Assembly: GCA_965644295.1 (NCBI GenBank)
Contig: CBFFRP010000433.1
Location: 62,001-126,000, forward strand
Source: Paraphysomonas bandaiensis
Lineage: Eukaryota > Chrysophyceae
DNA length: 64,000 bases
Direction of reading: 5' to 3'
Made by a program: the position numbers and the translations under genes. The notes beneath the pieces were generated by a model. That model worked only from the letters and a program-made list of their open reading frames with translations, was not told the origin of the DNA and did not search any database. Positions 12,150 to 27,296 of the stretch are shown piece by piece (position 1 is the first letter of the stretch; each line of letters begins with the position of its first letter).

Positions 12150-12959
12150 ATTAGTGTGGGACTTTTTTGTTTAAGCTAATCCAATAAAAATGTTTACCAG
12201 TAGTTGCACTCATTTTTCATTCTGTACCCGAAATGAAATGCCTGATAGGCTGGAAGACGCCAACATATCACACTACTAATTGACGCACAAGCAAGCCTAC
12301 GGAATAACTCCTGAATACATGTATGTCGCATGTGGTAGTAAACTCACTAGAAGTATTATCTCAGGATTTCTGGTACATAACATAGGTACATGTGGCACCA
12401 TTGGCTTTGTGTTGATAGGTAACATGTTGTCCTTTTACACTTCTACTTTCAACTACCACTAGTTGTTTCAAATTTCAACATATTGGAGTCCTGAGGATCA
12501 AAGTAAATATTGTAGTTCATGGCGTTAAAACCAAACTATCAATTTTAAATAGAACCTGATATACATAGTATCTTACACTTGGAGAATAATGAGCATGGCA
12601 GTCGTGCGTTAGAGGAGATCATATCCTAGTGATATCAGACCTTTCAGATTTATGTTTAGTTAACCATCTGCTCGTTTCCTTGACAGTCATTTGCAGTACG
12701 CTTGAACGGGAATGATTTTAAGTAGATAATCCTTACTGAATAAAAATATTGCATAATATTATTAGATTATTCGTTGTTACTTGAAAGAAAGGTACTTCAA
12801 TGTGTGAAAAATACTGTATATGATAGAATATTCGATGCGCTATCTCTAAAACACTGTAATGATGTGATGAACTAACAAACGTGATTTTCAACACAATACG
12901 ATGCGTATGGCAGATGATTTATCACCAGCGACAGTTGTCTACTGGACTAAGATGATCTG
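12150..12959. other. Convergent intergenic region with AATAAA
   Basis: The spacer between two convergent genes carries AATAAA at 12183-12188, 34 bases after the CDC123-GGACT stop, a likely poly(A) signal. No further gene or repeat could be supported. Confidence 0.5.
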
Positions 12960-13724
12960 TTACTTGTCATTTGACTGCTCCGTGTCGGATGACTTGTTTG
13001 CCATGTACGAAACAAATACATTCCAGAACAAAGCGGCCACATTAACCCATAGCACTTGGTACTGCACTGGAACATAAGCAAAGTTAACCATTTGGACAGG
13101 AGGCCAGAACATACAGTCCACCATAAAAGTGGGAAGAAAAATCTTGGATGTGTGCTCGCATGCCTCTTTCATGATGTGAGTCATGTTCTTTGAATTCTGC
13201 CCAGTCTCCATAGGAATCACTGTAGAACAAGTATGTCCAACATCACAAAGAGCTGATCTCCTGGAATTAAAAATTCGATACATATAGTGTTCAACATTAT
13301 CAGCCATGCCATATAGAAACCCATACGACACGAAGAAGGTTCCAAGATAAGCAGATCCGAACACAAACTGATCGAAAAATATCTTGGTGGCCAATACTTT
13401 CCCCTTACCGAATTTGGCCGTGTATTTGAATGAAGCTAATATCTTAGGAATTTTATCAACGGCATTATACCAACAATGAAATACCGGTCCACATAAAAAT
13501 GTCCCTAAGAGGAACATTACACCTGCCCTTTTAATATTAAATGGTGGGATAACATTCTTTTCAATCTTTGATACATATCTTTCAACTGATTGTGCAACAA
13601 TATCACCACATACAGCTAATGTTCCAGCTGTTAAACTTTTTGTTTTAATTGGATGAAGGCTTAAATATTTTGAATATGTATTACCAAAATGTGTAGCACC
13701 TTTTATAACTAATCTTAAAGGCAT
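12960..13724 (-). CDS. Mpv17/PMP22 family membrane protein, 254 aa
   Basis: The family start is present: YSKYLSLHPIKTKSLTAGTLAVCGDI matches the Mpv17 pattern of W..Y...L..P..T....G.....GD..AQ. Mid-protein GPVFHCWYNAVDKI and FDQFVFGSAYLGTFF match the GP..H.WY...D and DQ....P motifs, and the C-terminus has FWPPVQMVNFAYVPVQYQVLWVNVAALFWNVFVS, the W...Q..NF..VP...R......A..W...LS signature. Four hydrophobic spans are expected. These proteins sit in inner mitochondrial or peroxisomal membranes. I take the Met at 13724 because 14 upstream in-frame residues lack family similarity and begin at a splice-like CAG. An insertion of ~25 residues around CDVGHTCSTVIPMETGQN is longer than usual. Confidence 0.9.
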   Translation of the reverse strand: MPLRLVIKGATHFGNTYSKYLSLHPIKTKSLTAGTLAVCGDIVAQSVERYVSKIEKNVIPPFNIKRAGVMFLLGTFLCGPVFHCWYNAVDKIPKILASFKYTAKFGKGKVLATKIFFDQFVFGSAYLGTFFVSYGFLYGMADNVEHYMYRIFNSRRSALCDVGHTCSTVIPMETGQNSKNMTHIMKEACEHTSKIFLPTFMVDCMFWPPVQMVNFAYVPVQYQVLWVNVAALFWNVFVSYMANKSSDTEQSNDK

Positions 13725-14602
13725 ACCTTTGGTGTCTATATGAATAAATAATATCACCTGATACAAATACAGGGAATATAGAGATTAGTAGTAGTTTCTT
13801 CTTCTTTTAATACTTAGTTTGATGTATAGATCTATATGGAAATAGAATATTGGCGAGTAGATGTATATATAGACTATAGAAATATCTGTATGTATATATA
13901 CATATAAAAACATCTGTTTTGTCCATTGGATGTGGACACTAAAAACATATGTATGTATATTCCAGATACGCTAAATGAATGGCAGATGTGACATAAAAGA
14001 TTCTGTTATAGAATATAGAAACTGAAAATTGATGGTAACCTCAACATTCATACGTACGATAATTCTGTCTGCGATCCAGCAGAATATGTCGATCCAGTAA
14101 AAAAATCCAGGCTTTTTTGATACATGTTGTTTTTTGACGAATATATTTCAGAGAAATAACGAAAAAAGGTCGATTTTTTTACTACGGAATTTTGATATCT
14201 ACCGTATGTAGTGTAGTTTCTAGAAATTGTCGTACGTATTGTATGACTAGAAAATTTGAATGGTGGTATGAAAACTCATGATTTTAATAAATAAAACTGT
14301 AGTTTTGTATTAATAAAACTATAAATCATGATTTTCATTCTTACAGACAGGTTCGCACTATGTACTGCTGTACACTAAGTGTCCATGAAGCGGTTGGATT
14401 TGCTTTGCAACATAATGGTGCAGTGTATTATCCATCTCATCCACCAGCAGTGCAATGCAATGCAGTGCAGTCGAGTGGGATCCTGTAGATATGACACATG
14501 AGAGATCTGACAGTATCTATAGAAAGACTATGATCTAACAATAATCTACTTACAATATAGGAAAAGATACTTTGCAGAAAAAATAGGGATAAGCATGCAC
14601 GT

Positions 14603-15631
14603 CAGGGCGGCGTAACAAATAATTGAAATTAAATAGCAAACACTTTCTTATTAGTAGCATTCCACAGAAGTCTGTTAAAGCGCAAGAACATAGGGGCCTC
14701 TAATCGATGAGGTGCCATAGATTGGCGCAGATTACTCAAGTTGATTTTTGCTCTACTGAAAAGCCTTTCTATACAATTACTACTGGAGTAAATATGCTTC
14801 AAGAAGCGATACTTAGTTGGTTTGGTAGTGCGTAGTCGCTTTTGTTCTTTGTTCGTTGAACTCATTGCCAAAATTGCACCTACCCAGGTCTCCTGCCAAC
14901 TCCAAAATCTTTGGAGCATGGTCAATATGGAACCCCATTGAGTGTTATTCCTCACAAAAGCATATGGCAAGTCATGTTTCCTCATGGTGTTTGTATTTTT
15001 CAGAGTGCGGAGCTGTTTACACAAGTTGGGTAAAAAACACCCTTGAAATGAATTCGGTTTTAAGTTGTCAGACACCTCTAGATTAATGATTCACACAATC
15101 TTGTAAATTATAGTGATGATATAACCGAGTATGAATATCTGAATATCCAGTTTTCCGACTGCAGAAAACAGTAAAAAGCCCTGATAATACCACGTCCATA
15201 CCGATGCACGTTCAATTCGTAGTGAACTTCAATCCTGAAGTATCCTGTAAGGCAGGATTGGCAAGAACGTAAGAATGTGATTGCCAAACTACTTTTTAGA
15301 TATATATATATCTTCTATATTCAAACTAGAAGGGCATTACGCATTACGCAAATACGCTATGAATCGAGCTAAACTTAGCCTTATAGCTCAAGGTCAAGAG
15401 GAAAGAAACGCAATTGACCGTTCAAACAAACAGTACCTCTCAAAATGTAAAGTAATTTATAATGAGAGGCCAACCTTCCCACCATTTTAATAGCCATAAT
15501 AATAGCCCTTAAGGGGGATGTCCTTATACTATAGAGTAAATAATTGTAATTTAATTACCAATGATATTAGCATTTAAATTTCAATTATTACGAATATTCC
15601 ATGCAATTCAATTACTAGTTACGCAGCCCTG
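14603..15631. mobile_element. hAT DNA transposon, 1,029 bp, internally deleted
   Basis: Left end CAGGGCGGCGTAACAAATAA and the reverse complement of the right end CAGGGCTGCGTAACTAGTAA agree at 22 of the first 25 positions. The flanks are ATGCACGT (14595-14602) and ATGCACAT (15632-15639), an 8-bp target duplication with one difference, as expected for hAT elements. The interior holds a shortened transposase frame (14629-15075, minus strand). The length is too small for an autonomous hAT, so this is a deletion derivative. Confidence 0.85.
14629..15075 (-). pseudogene. hAT transposase remnant, 148 aa
   Basis: The frame keeps the hAT pattern NNTQWGSILTMLQRFWSWQE (the NxTRWxSxxxMLxRF region) and the C-terminal dimerisation block CIERLFSRAKINLSNLRQSM ending in LEAPMFLRFNRLLW. 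In intact hAT transposases these two blocks are separated by well over a hundred residues; here about 60 remain and the DDE core is lost. The stop lies just inside the left terminal inverted repeat. It cannot encode an active transposase. Confidence 0.85.
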
Positions 15632-15888
15632 ATGCACATACTTATTGCCAGAGCTGTTGTAACAATGTTAATGAGCACATGCAGAAGCAAGGTCAATATT
15701 TAAGCTGGCATATAAAGGCAAATTTATACTAAAGTACAAATTCATTCCACTGCGTTAGAAGTATAAATGAAAATATTATGTTATCAACTATCTCACTATG
15801 ATCCATACTACTCGCACTGTTCAAACACTAGGTATTTAACACTGCTGCTGCAAATAAACAGTGATACTAAGCTTATACACGCAGCTGA

Positions 15889-18800
15889 TCAAAGTTTATA
15901 TGTTTGTCTAAGTTTCTGTGCTCGTTCATGATCTACATGGGCAGAAAGATGATCCACACAACTCCTCACACATGCCAAGTCTTCACCAGGAAGAATACTA
16001 AGTGTCATTTCAAACTTCGGAGTGGCCGCTAAACCCTCAAGAACAGTGAATGCTGATGCAGTGTTTGTACGCACCAAGTGATCACGCACAGATAGCAGCA
16101 TGGAGCTCAGCAAATCGGGCGAAACTGTTTCTTTGATAACCTTCTTAAAAGTGGATTTCTTAAATACAGTAAGGTACTCAGCAAACAGTTCTGAGCGGTT
16201 TTTGAGTCCCCTCCACACTCTCTCCAGTTCGTACACTGTTTTCGGGGGTTCAGTTGGCACTGTCGGGTTCTTGACGACAACTTTCTTGACAGGTTTTGGA
16301 GCGGATTTTGAAGAAGGTGATGGGCGTTCAGCAGGGGACACTTCTTCCACCGGAGGCGACTTGGGGCTAGCAGAAGAGGAAGAATCGGGAATTTTATCCG
16401 GAGTTTTCTCATTACCAGCAGACAACAACGACTTGTCTGGGCTCTTCATTTTCGTGGACCGAGCAACCATTCCGGTATTGTCAAGAGCTGGCGGTTCCGT
16501 CGCCTTTGTCACAGAAGCCGCAGCAGCAATCTTCTCTTTCTCCTCGTTCAACAACTTCGTCAAAATGGAGTGGACCTTGGTACGCTCAGCCTTGGCTTCT
16601 TTATTTGCTGGTTCGGCTGCAAGAATAGTATTTAGGTCCTCCAAAGCGGTCATTAAACTCTTTTTGTCGCCAAGACCCTTTCTGGCCATTGCACGACGAA
16701 ATAGAGCTTTCAAATTTGGCAGACGGGTACTTCTTTCAATAACAAAGCTGGAGTCCTTTTCGGCGTTGATATAGTCCGACATTTTCAAATAAGCCTGGGC
16801 CCGATTGTTGTAGAACAGAGTATTTGTAGGATCGAGATCGATCGCCTCCGAATACAGCTGAACAGCTAACGCGTAATTGTTGGCTTTCATCGCGTCGTTA
16901 CCAGCATTCTTCCTCACTAAACTCTCCGCAATTCCAGCTTCAGTCGCTTTTGACGGAGATCCCTCACTTTTACTATTAGCAGGTGTTGTATCTTGCTTCT
17001 TAGAGTCTACTCGGTCTTCATATTGTTGTATGGAATCCATCAATACGCGGGCTTCGCTATCGGTAGGATCCAGACGAAGAGCTGTAAGTCCCAATTCCTT
17101 CGCCTTCTCAATATTATTCTATAGAAAAAACATCATGTCATCACCAGAAAGAAACTATTCGTAGAAAAAGTGAAGCGTGAACAACATTTTAAAATAACGC
17201 ACTATCACAACACAAGCATACCATTCGAAGATAAATATCACCGCATCGAATAATTGCTTTGAAGTTATTTTTATCTAGTGTGAGAATCGAATGAAGAGTA
17301 TCCAAGGCCTTCTGCTGCTGATCTAGTGCGGTATACGCTGCTGCAAGCAGATGCTGTAAAGCGACTACTTTGTCTTGGTCCATATTAGTGCATTCACGTA
17401 ACTCAAGAGCTTTGAGTAAAGTACTAACTGCCTTCTCATATTTCCCGTTTTCAAGGAGGGATAGAGCTTCGTTGCGGTAGACTTCGACTGTCCATGCAGA
17501 AGGGGGGTCATCAGCTTGTACCGAGGTCGGTGTGACGTTGGCACTGTCATCGGCGGTAGCACTTGCCTCATCAAAAGACATCTCTTTCACATCTTCCTTC
17601 GGGGACCACTGCAATTCCAACAACAGCCGTTCTTGTGATTTTAAAGCCATTTCATTGGTTGGATCCAAAGCTAGCACACGCTTTATATCAGTCAATGCAC
17701 GCTCAAAGTCTTTGAGGGCTTCATATGCCATGGAACGACGGTACAAAGCCTTCAAGTTCGAGGGATCACGAACCAAAACCATGCCTGTATCAGCAATTGC
17801 ATCGGGATAATTCTAAAATTGATCATGTCAGTGTATGAAACTATGGAAATTATTATCCAATCGTCAATACTAATACAATTACACATACATATAAGACAAC
17901 CGGTACACAATTTTCACCTGTAACTTGATATGGGCTAACGCTCTATTAGAGTGAACTGCAGTTGACACTTGTCCAGCAGGACTGAGCCTCAACGATTCAT
18001 TGTAGGCCCCCAAAGCACCTAATACATCACCTTTTTGCATTAATAAGTTGCCCCGATCCTTCTCTGCAAGAGACTTCACTTCATCATCGTACTCTCTTTG
18101 ACTGTCTTCCTGCTCTTCAGCATCAGAACTTTCCTCGGCATCCGAATCCATGCTAATAGCAATTCGTGTAAATGTTTCTTCCTTCGGGTCAGAGGAGGCA
18201 GAGCCTTCGTTGGGTTCGGATGAATCATTCTCGTCATCATCGTCATCGCTCATTTCAATAGCTATTCGGGTAAACCCTGTGTCACCGGGTGCATCTCCCT
18301 TTGCTTCTTCGTCATCGCTTTCGTCTTCACTGTCGCTCTCAGCAATTTGAATTCTGGTATACTGCTGTTCTTCTTCATGCTGACCAACTTGAACAAGAAT
18401 ACCTTCTTGCTGTATAGTATACGCTTCCCTCGGCAGCAGTAACTGGTTCTGGGAGCTCACTGTTTTATAGGGTACAAAAATCTCAGACGCTTCATTTGAA
18501 GTTACTCTCGTCTCGCCATAATGCCGTCCTTCGACTTCAAAAAATTTGTCCTTGGCCTTCTTCAAAAGTTGAGACAACTCGGCGTTTTGTGGCTTCAATT
18601 CTAAGGCCTTCTGAAAGTCTTCAATGGCCTACAACCAGTCAGAGTTAATTTGAATAAACTCATATCGCATAAAATCGAAAATGTAATGCAGGTGATTGAA
18701 ACAACAGATAGCATTATACTAAAACGTTTGACAGCTCCAAGCAGATATATCATCAATTATTGCAGACTCAAATATAAGTTTTCATTAACTTACAAGTCCA

Positions 18801-19886
18801 GTTTTCCCCAATTTAAACCGTGCCAATCCTCGACGGGAGAGTGCTTTCACGTATGTCGGATCCAACTGCAGCGCCCGATCCGCATCTTCTTCTGCAGATT
18901 CGAGCTTGTTCAGTCGAATGCCAACCACTGCTCGATTAGCATACACTACTGCAGAGGCTGGAGAAGTGTTGTCCAGTGCGAGACTGCGGGAGTAAAAGAC
19001 ATAGGCCTCTTCATTCTCCCCTGCACGAAAGGATTCATTGCCCTTTTGCTTTTCACGGCCTATTGGAATTCTCAATTAGTCTAGAGTGTGCGCCATGCTA
19101 AGAAACCTACCTGCCATTGTTTGTCTCTGGAGTGTGGTCATATCCTGAGCTTTCATCTCTTCTCTAAATACATTGAGCTCTTCATGATGTCTTTGAGCGC
19201 GCTTACGGGCCGCCTCTTCGGCCTTCCTACGCCCTTCTTCACGGGCCAAACGTTTTTCTCTCTCAGCGGCAGTTTCCTCTTCTTCAAGCTTCTTCAGCTC
19301 AGCGTCCACATCGAACTTTTCCCACGCTGGAAAGTCATACCCTGATAAACGGGGTGCAGATTCCTTTTTCTGCTTGTCATCAGTGTCAGTAGAAGTCCTT
19401 TTCCCTTGTTGAGAAGGCATATCTAATTTCTCCACTTTAGTTCCACGAATTGGAGGTAGTGTTGACTTCTTCTTTGTCGAAACATTTTTTTCTTTTGATC
19501 GTAATTCTGCATCCATCTTTTGAATTTCACCTTCCCATTCATCAAGATCATGTCCAGCTTCAGCAATTTCTGTAGGTGTTACTTGTTGTTTCATACGTAA
19601 TATTCTTTTCTTTTCTTTTTCTGGTAATATTGATAATAATTTTTGTTCAGCTTTATCAGTTAACTGTGTATATATATATGTATAGTTAGAGTTAGTTATA
19701 TGTGTGTTGTTATATATAAAATCTTACATCTGGATAATGTCCTTCACGTCCTGATTGTAATACTTGTACAATAGCTTTGAGTTTTTCAATATCACTGCAT
19801 TTCTCTATATATGTATAGTCTAACATATCAATATCAACATGAACTTTTGATTCATTTGATATAAAAAATTCTCCTAATTCTGCCAT
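15889..19886 (-). CDS. SPAG1: SPAG1/DNAAF13 orthologue (TPR, RPAP3_C), 1,169 aa, six exons
   Basis: Exons 19886-19728, 19663-19111, 19059-18794, 18628-17918, 17812-17222, 17118-15889; all GT-AG with agreeing phases. The N-terminus DYTYIEKCSDIEKLKAIVQVL followed by SGREGHYPD is the SPAG1 opening motif. A linker with PPIRG and YDFPAWEKFDVDAELK follows, as in SPAG1. TPR domain 1 starts at GREKQKGNESF (~residue 240), TPR 2 near 520-740, and TPR 3 near 810-940. The last ~110 residues (YELERVWRGLKN to the end) are an RPAP3_C domain that binds RUVBL1/2. SPAG1 is an HSP90 co-chaperone scaffold in cytoplasmic preassembly of axonemal dynein arms, so the organism should build motile flagella. Exon 4 has three acidic TRI(A/Q)I repeats. 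Divergent from NSUN2. Confidence 0.9.
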
Positions 19887-20656
19887 GATATTATGAATTG
19901 AGATATCAATGTAAATATATAGTAAAGGAGGGTGATATGTATGGAGCTTATGGCATATATATATATATGTATGTATATCCATAAACAACAACATGATATG
20001 CATACATACATAGTACTGCTGCTGTATAGTGTATGTAAGTGTGTAGGTATACCTGGTATAGTATATACTGCTGTACGATGTACCGTGTAGGTGTAACTTC
20101 TCAAGTACCAACAGCAGCAGTATATACTTCTTGTATACATTGTATAATATGCTATTTTATGAAGGTTAAAAATTGATTTTCCCTACTTTTGAGTTTTTAT
20201 TTGAATGAAATTATGGATATTTACACGAAACAAAATAAATTGTATAAAGTAATACAGAAACAGAGCTGTCGAGTGTTGATGGATGACTGCTGTATATACA
20301 TACATGTACTGATGTACATGTACATGTATATATGGACAATATATACATACAGTACTGTACCTATGTACCTGTAGGGTGCGAATAGGCTATATAGATGTAC
20401 CTGCAGAGTGTTAATGGACGAGACATACAGACTACATGTACTGCTGTACATATATATGGACAATGGACAATGCAGCACCTATCTGTATACAGACATATAC
20501 ATATACATATACATATACATGTACCTGTAGAGTGTTAATGGACGAGGAGGCTACAGGAGTATCATATAAGACCATCCGCATATATATACATCCATCCATC
20601 TCACATATTAACCTACCATACAATCCACATACATAACTTGATATAATATCATTACA
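19887..20656. promoter_or_regulatory. SPAG1/NSUN2 divergent intergenic region, repeat-rich
   Basis: The 770-bp region between the two divergent starts is rich in TGTA/TACA and holds exact TACTGCTGTA sites at 20066-20075 and 20439-20448. Related forms lie near 20013 (TACTGCTGCTGTA), 20113 and 20286. It also contains the imperfect tandem repeat at 20264-20545. Promoter function is inferred from position. Confidence 0.4.
20264..20545. repeat. Imperfect tandem repeat, ~125-130 bp
   Basis: The phrase CTG(C/T)(A)GAGTGTTAATGGACGA recurs near 20264 (diverged), 20400 and 20525, each followed by TGTA-rich sequence and, in the first two, ATATATGGACAAT. This gives a ~125-130-bp period with decay between copies. 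Confidence 0.55.
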
Positions 20657-24238
<3,582 letters not shown>

Positions 24239-24723
24239 AGTGGGCATGTAGTCTAAGCTTGTTACAAAAAGGTAGACACGAATATTTGAAATAGATATTT
24301 TAGCCTTCTTTGCGAAGGTGTCTAGTGTGTAATAGTTTTGATTATATAATAACTCGTTGTAGTTCAGTTTTGAACTGTTTTGTTATAAATTTGCTAGCTA
24401 CCAGCGATTGTGAAAGAACTACTTGGTATGTATCGTGAGGTTCTATCGACTGTTGGAATATTATTTTACTGGATATTGTCTATTGTGATGTATTGATGTT
24501 TGTGTCCATGCTATGACTATCGCCCGCGAACTACATGTTACTTTCCAATAGCTTATAACATAAGTTAGAACTGATGCTGACGCCCAAATATATTATAGAA
24601 TTCATAGCACTTTGCATCACTATATATTACTATAATAATTCTATAAAACGTAAGCACATCAATCTATTCTGTTCCTCGATTAATCAATTACATCTATAAA
24701 ACGGCATTTCTGGATCTATGCTG
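24239..24723. other. Convergent intergenic region
   Basis: Spacer of 485 bp between convergent NSUN2 and the glycosyltransferase gene. AT-rich; no gene is supported. TGTTGGAATATT at 24451 resembles a Copia LTR start but no partner end or polypurine tract was found. Confidence 0.4.
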
Positions 24724-26482
24724 TTACACCGTACGTGTAACAGGGTTGACGCAGCACGAATCCAACAGGGATTTCTTTCTCTCTCTACTGCTACGGGAAT
24801 AGCTAAGAATATTCTGCGCATTTTCACACCCACCGTGATCCCTCAAGTACCATTTATCAATTGATTTGAAGTTCTTCACCTGCGTTAGCAGAATGAGATA
24901 TTCATATGAAACACATAAACACATAGTACATCATACATCAGAAGGCGAGCGGTACCTTGTCTACGCTATTGGAAGTCCAACACATGTGAAATACGTATGG
25001 CTTAATTGCATGTGCCCTCAATTTCGCCATGTACCCTTTGCTGTGGTGAAACATCTTTCCAGATGGAAACTCAGTTGGGTCTAATATTTTAACGCTAAGT
25101 CCTACACTGTGGTGCGCTTCAGTTAAATATTTTGTCAGCGTACCCTGATGCGAATGAGTGTAATCAATTTCTGATGTGGAGTACAGCATTCTCTCCATGA
25201 GATAGAGAGTTTTCATATTGTATGTGAGGAAGTAGAAGCCTGAGTTTGCATAGAAGGGACTGAACCGAGGACTTCTAGCCCCATCATCCATGAAGGCTAC
25301 GTCATACGAGAGAGTATGGAGATAAGACATAGGGTCCCGAAACCAAACCAAGTCAGTGTCTTGAAACAAAACATTGAATCCTGCGGATAGGGCGATGTAA
25401 ACGGCGGTTACCTAAGAGTTACAAGTTTAGTCACAACAAAAAATAGTGAATCCACATAATAAATAGCTTGTCATGCAGATCGACGAACCTTTAGCCACAT
25501 CATTCTTCCAAATACTTTGTCTCCATATGACCCAGCGACTTTATTAGGCATTCTTGCTGCATCAGGTAAAAACATTGGAACTGCCCCCAGACTCTCTATA
25601 AGATCTACGTGCTCTCTCTGTCCCACAAATACGACTACAGATTTCAAATCGATCCCTTCCGCTGCACAGGAACATATGAAATTTAAAAGAAGATTTAGAA
25701 CACCTTCGTTGGCCACCATAATAGTGAGCGATCGTCGACCATTGGGATGAGTAAGTGTATGTGTATGGTTCATAGGGTCTCCAATTCGAGAAACGAATTC
25801 TGCTATAACCTTTTGACGATTTCTTAAGAAAGGATACAAATATTCTTCATCAGCAATGCGATTACTTTTGCGGGTATAGTCATTGATGAATTGGTTCGTT
25901 TTTCCTGAGGCAGTAGTTACATAATGTATCGCCACATAAGATACTATTAGAGCATACAATAATAGCAGAGAAGATATATATACATATCTCTACTTAGATA
26001 CACATATACCTAACTATACATTATCAAGCTCCAAGAAGACACATACCTGCAGTAACCCCCATTCGATGACTATGAAACCATGGACTCTGTTGTGATTCAT
26101 TTACCGATACAATAGCAACACATTTAGATGGTTGATTAGTACGTGAACCTGTACGTGTATGATATATTTCATTACAATAGATGGTATGATCAGATATATT
26201 ATTCCATTGATTTAAATGACTTAATATAAACTCTTGTTTAGTTATAGATGCAGGATGATATATATTAGAAAACACTTGTTCAACTATAGGAATATATGAG
26301 TTTAAATGATATTGATATGATTGAAACTGTTTATGAATTTGAGAAGATGACTGTGATAGTGTGGTATGATGACAAGAGTTTTGATATGATTGATGAGTGA
26401 AACCAATGATAAAACTAATTAAGAATGTAAAGAAACCTAATAGTATTTTTAATATGAATGATAAGGTGTATTTATATCCCAT
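24724..26482 (-). CDS. Type II membrane nucleotide-diphospho-sugar transferase (DXD), 487 aa
   Basis: Exons 26482-26047, 25904-25489, 25411-24956, 24879-24724, with consistent phases. Residues ~5-29 (LSFILKILLGFFTFLISFIIGF) form a signal anchor, so the catalytic part faces the Golgi lumen. The domain matches the nucleotide-diphospho-sugar transferase family (PF03407): LTIMVANEGVLNLLLNF, KVFGRMMWLKV, then the metal-binding D302-T-D304 in FQDTDLVWFRDP, YANSGFYFL, HSHQGTLTKYL and VFHMCWTSN. Plant relatives add arabinose or galactose to wall glycoproteins. The sugar and acceptor here are unknown. The C-terminal exon carries WYLRDHGGCE and two vicinal Cys. Given the PTS-repeat secreted protein in the same window, a role in O-glycosylation of such proteins is conceivable but purely speculative. 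Confidence 0.88.
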
Positions 26483-26690
26483 TCTAGTGATATGATCAAT
26501 GGGTTCTAGTGAGAGATGGTTAATGAGAGATTATGTATGGTAGATTGAGGGGTATGTAGAGGGTGAAGAGAGTGGAGGGTGATTAGAGTCATAGGAGGGT
26601 TAGTAGGATGAGAGAGAAAGCAAAGAGGACTGCTGTTGCAGTTGATTGGTAGACATACTGACCTGTGCACACTTCATACTTACACACTTG

Positions 26691-27159
26691 CATACATACA
26701 TACATACATACATACATACATACATACATACATACATACATACATACATACATACATACATACATACATACATACATACATACATACATACATACATACA
26801 TACATACATACATACATACATACATACATACATACATACATACATACATACATACATACATACATACATACATACATACATACATACATACATACATACA
26901 TACATACATACATACATACATACATACATACATACATACATACATACATACATACATACATACATACATACATACATACATACATACATACATACATACA
27001 TACATACATACATACATACATACATACATACATACATACATACATACATACATACATACATACATACATACATACATACATACATACATACATACATACA
27101 TACATACATACATACATACATACATACATACATACATACATACATACATACATACATAC
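26691..27159. repeat. Perfect (CATA)n microsatellite, ~117 units
   Basis: An uninterrupted CATA tetranucleotide array of 469 bp lies between the divergent starts of the glycosyltransferase (26482) and SANT-protein (27297) genes. Open frames of THIHTYI or MYVCMYVC type run through it on both strands because a 4-bp period read in threes lacks stops; these are artefacts. An inverted TACAGCAGTA site lies just beyond, at 27170-27179. Confidence 0.98.
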
Positions 27160-27296
27160 GGTATCTGAGTACAGCAGTATAGGTACACAGGCATCTGGTT
27201 TCTCTTTCATCTCTATTAAGATAACTTCATCTCATATACATACATATACCACACATCTACCTTAACACCCTACTCATATTCCTCATCTCATATACT

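Noticed and set aside
24451-24720. Possible solo Copia LTR starting TGTTGGAATATT
   Set aside because: No convincing CA end with matching 5-bp target duplication and no polypurine tract.
26589-27265. Several long open frames (MYVCMYVC, THIHTYI) over the CATA array
   Set aside because: They are produced by a stop-free tetranucleotide repeat on both strands in all frames.
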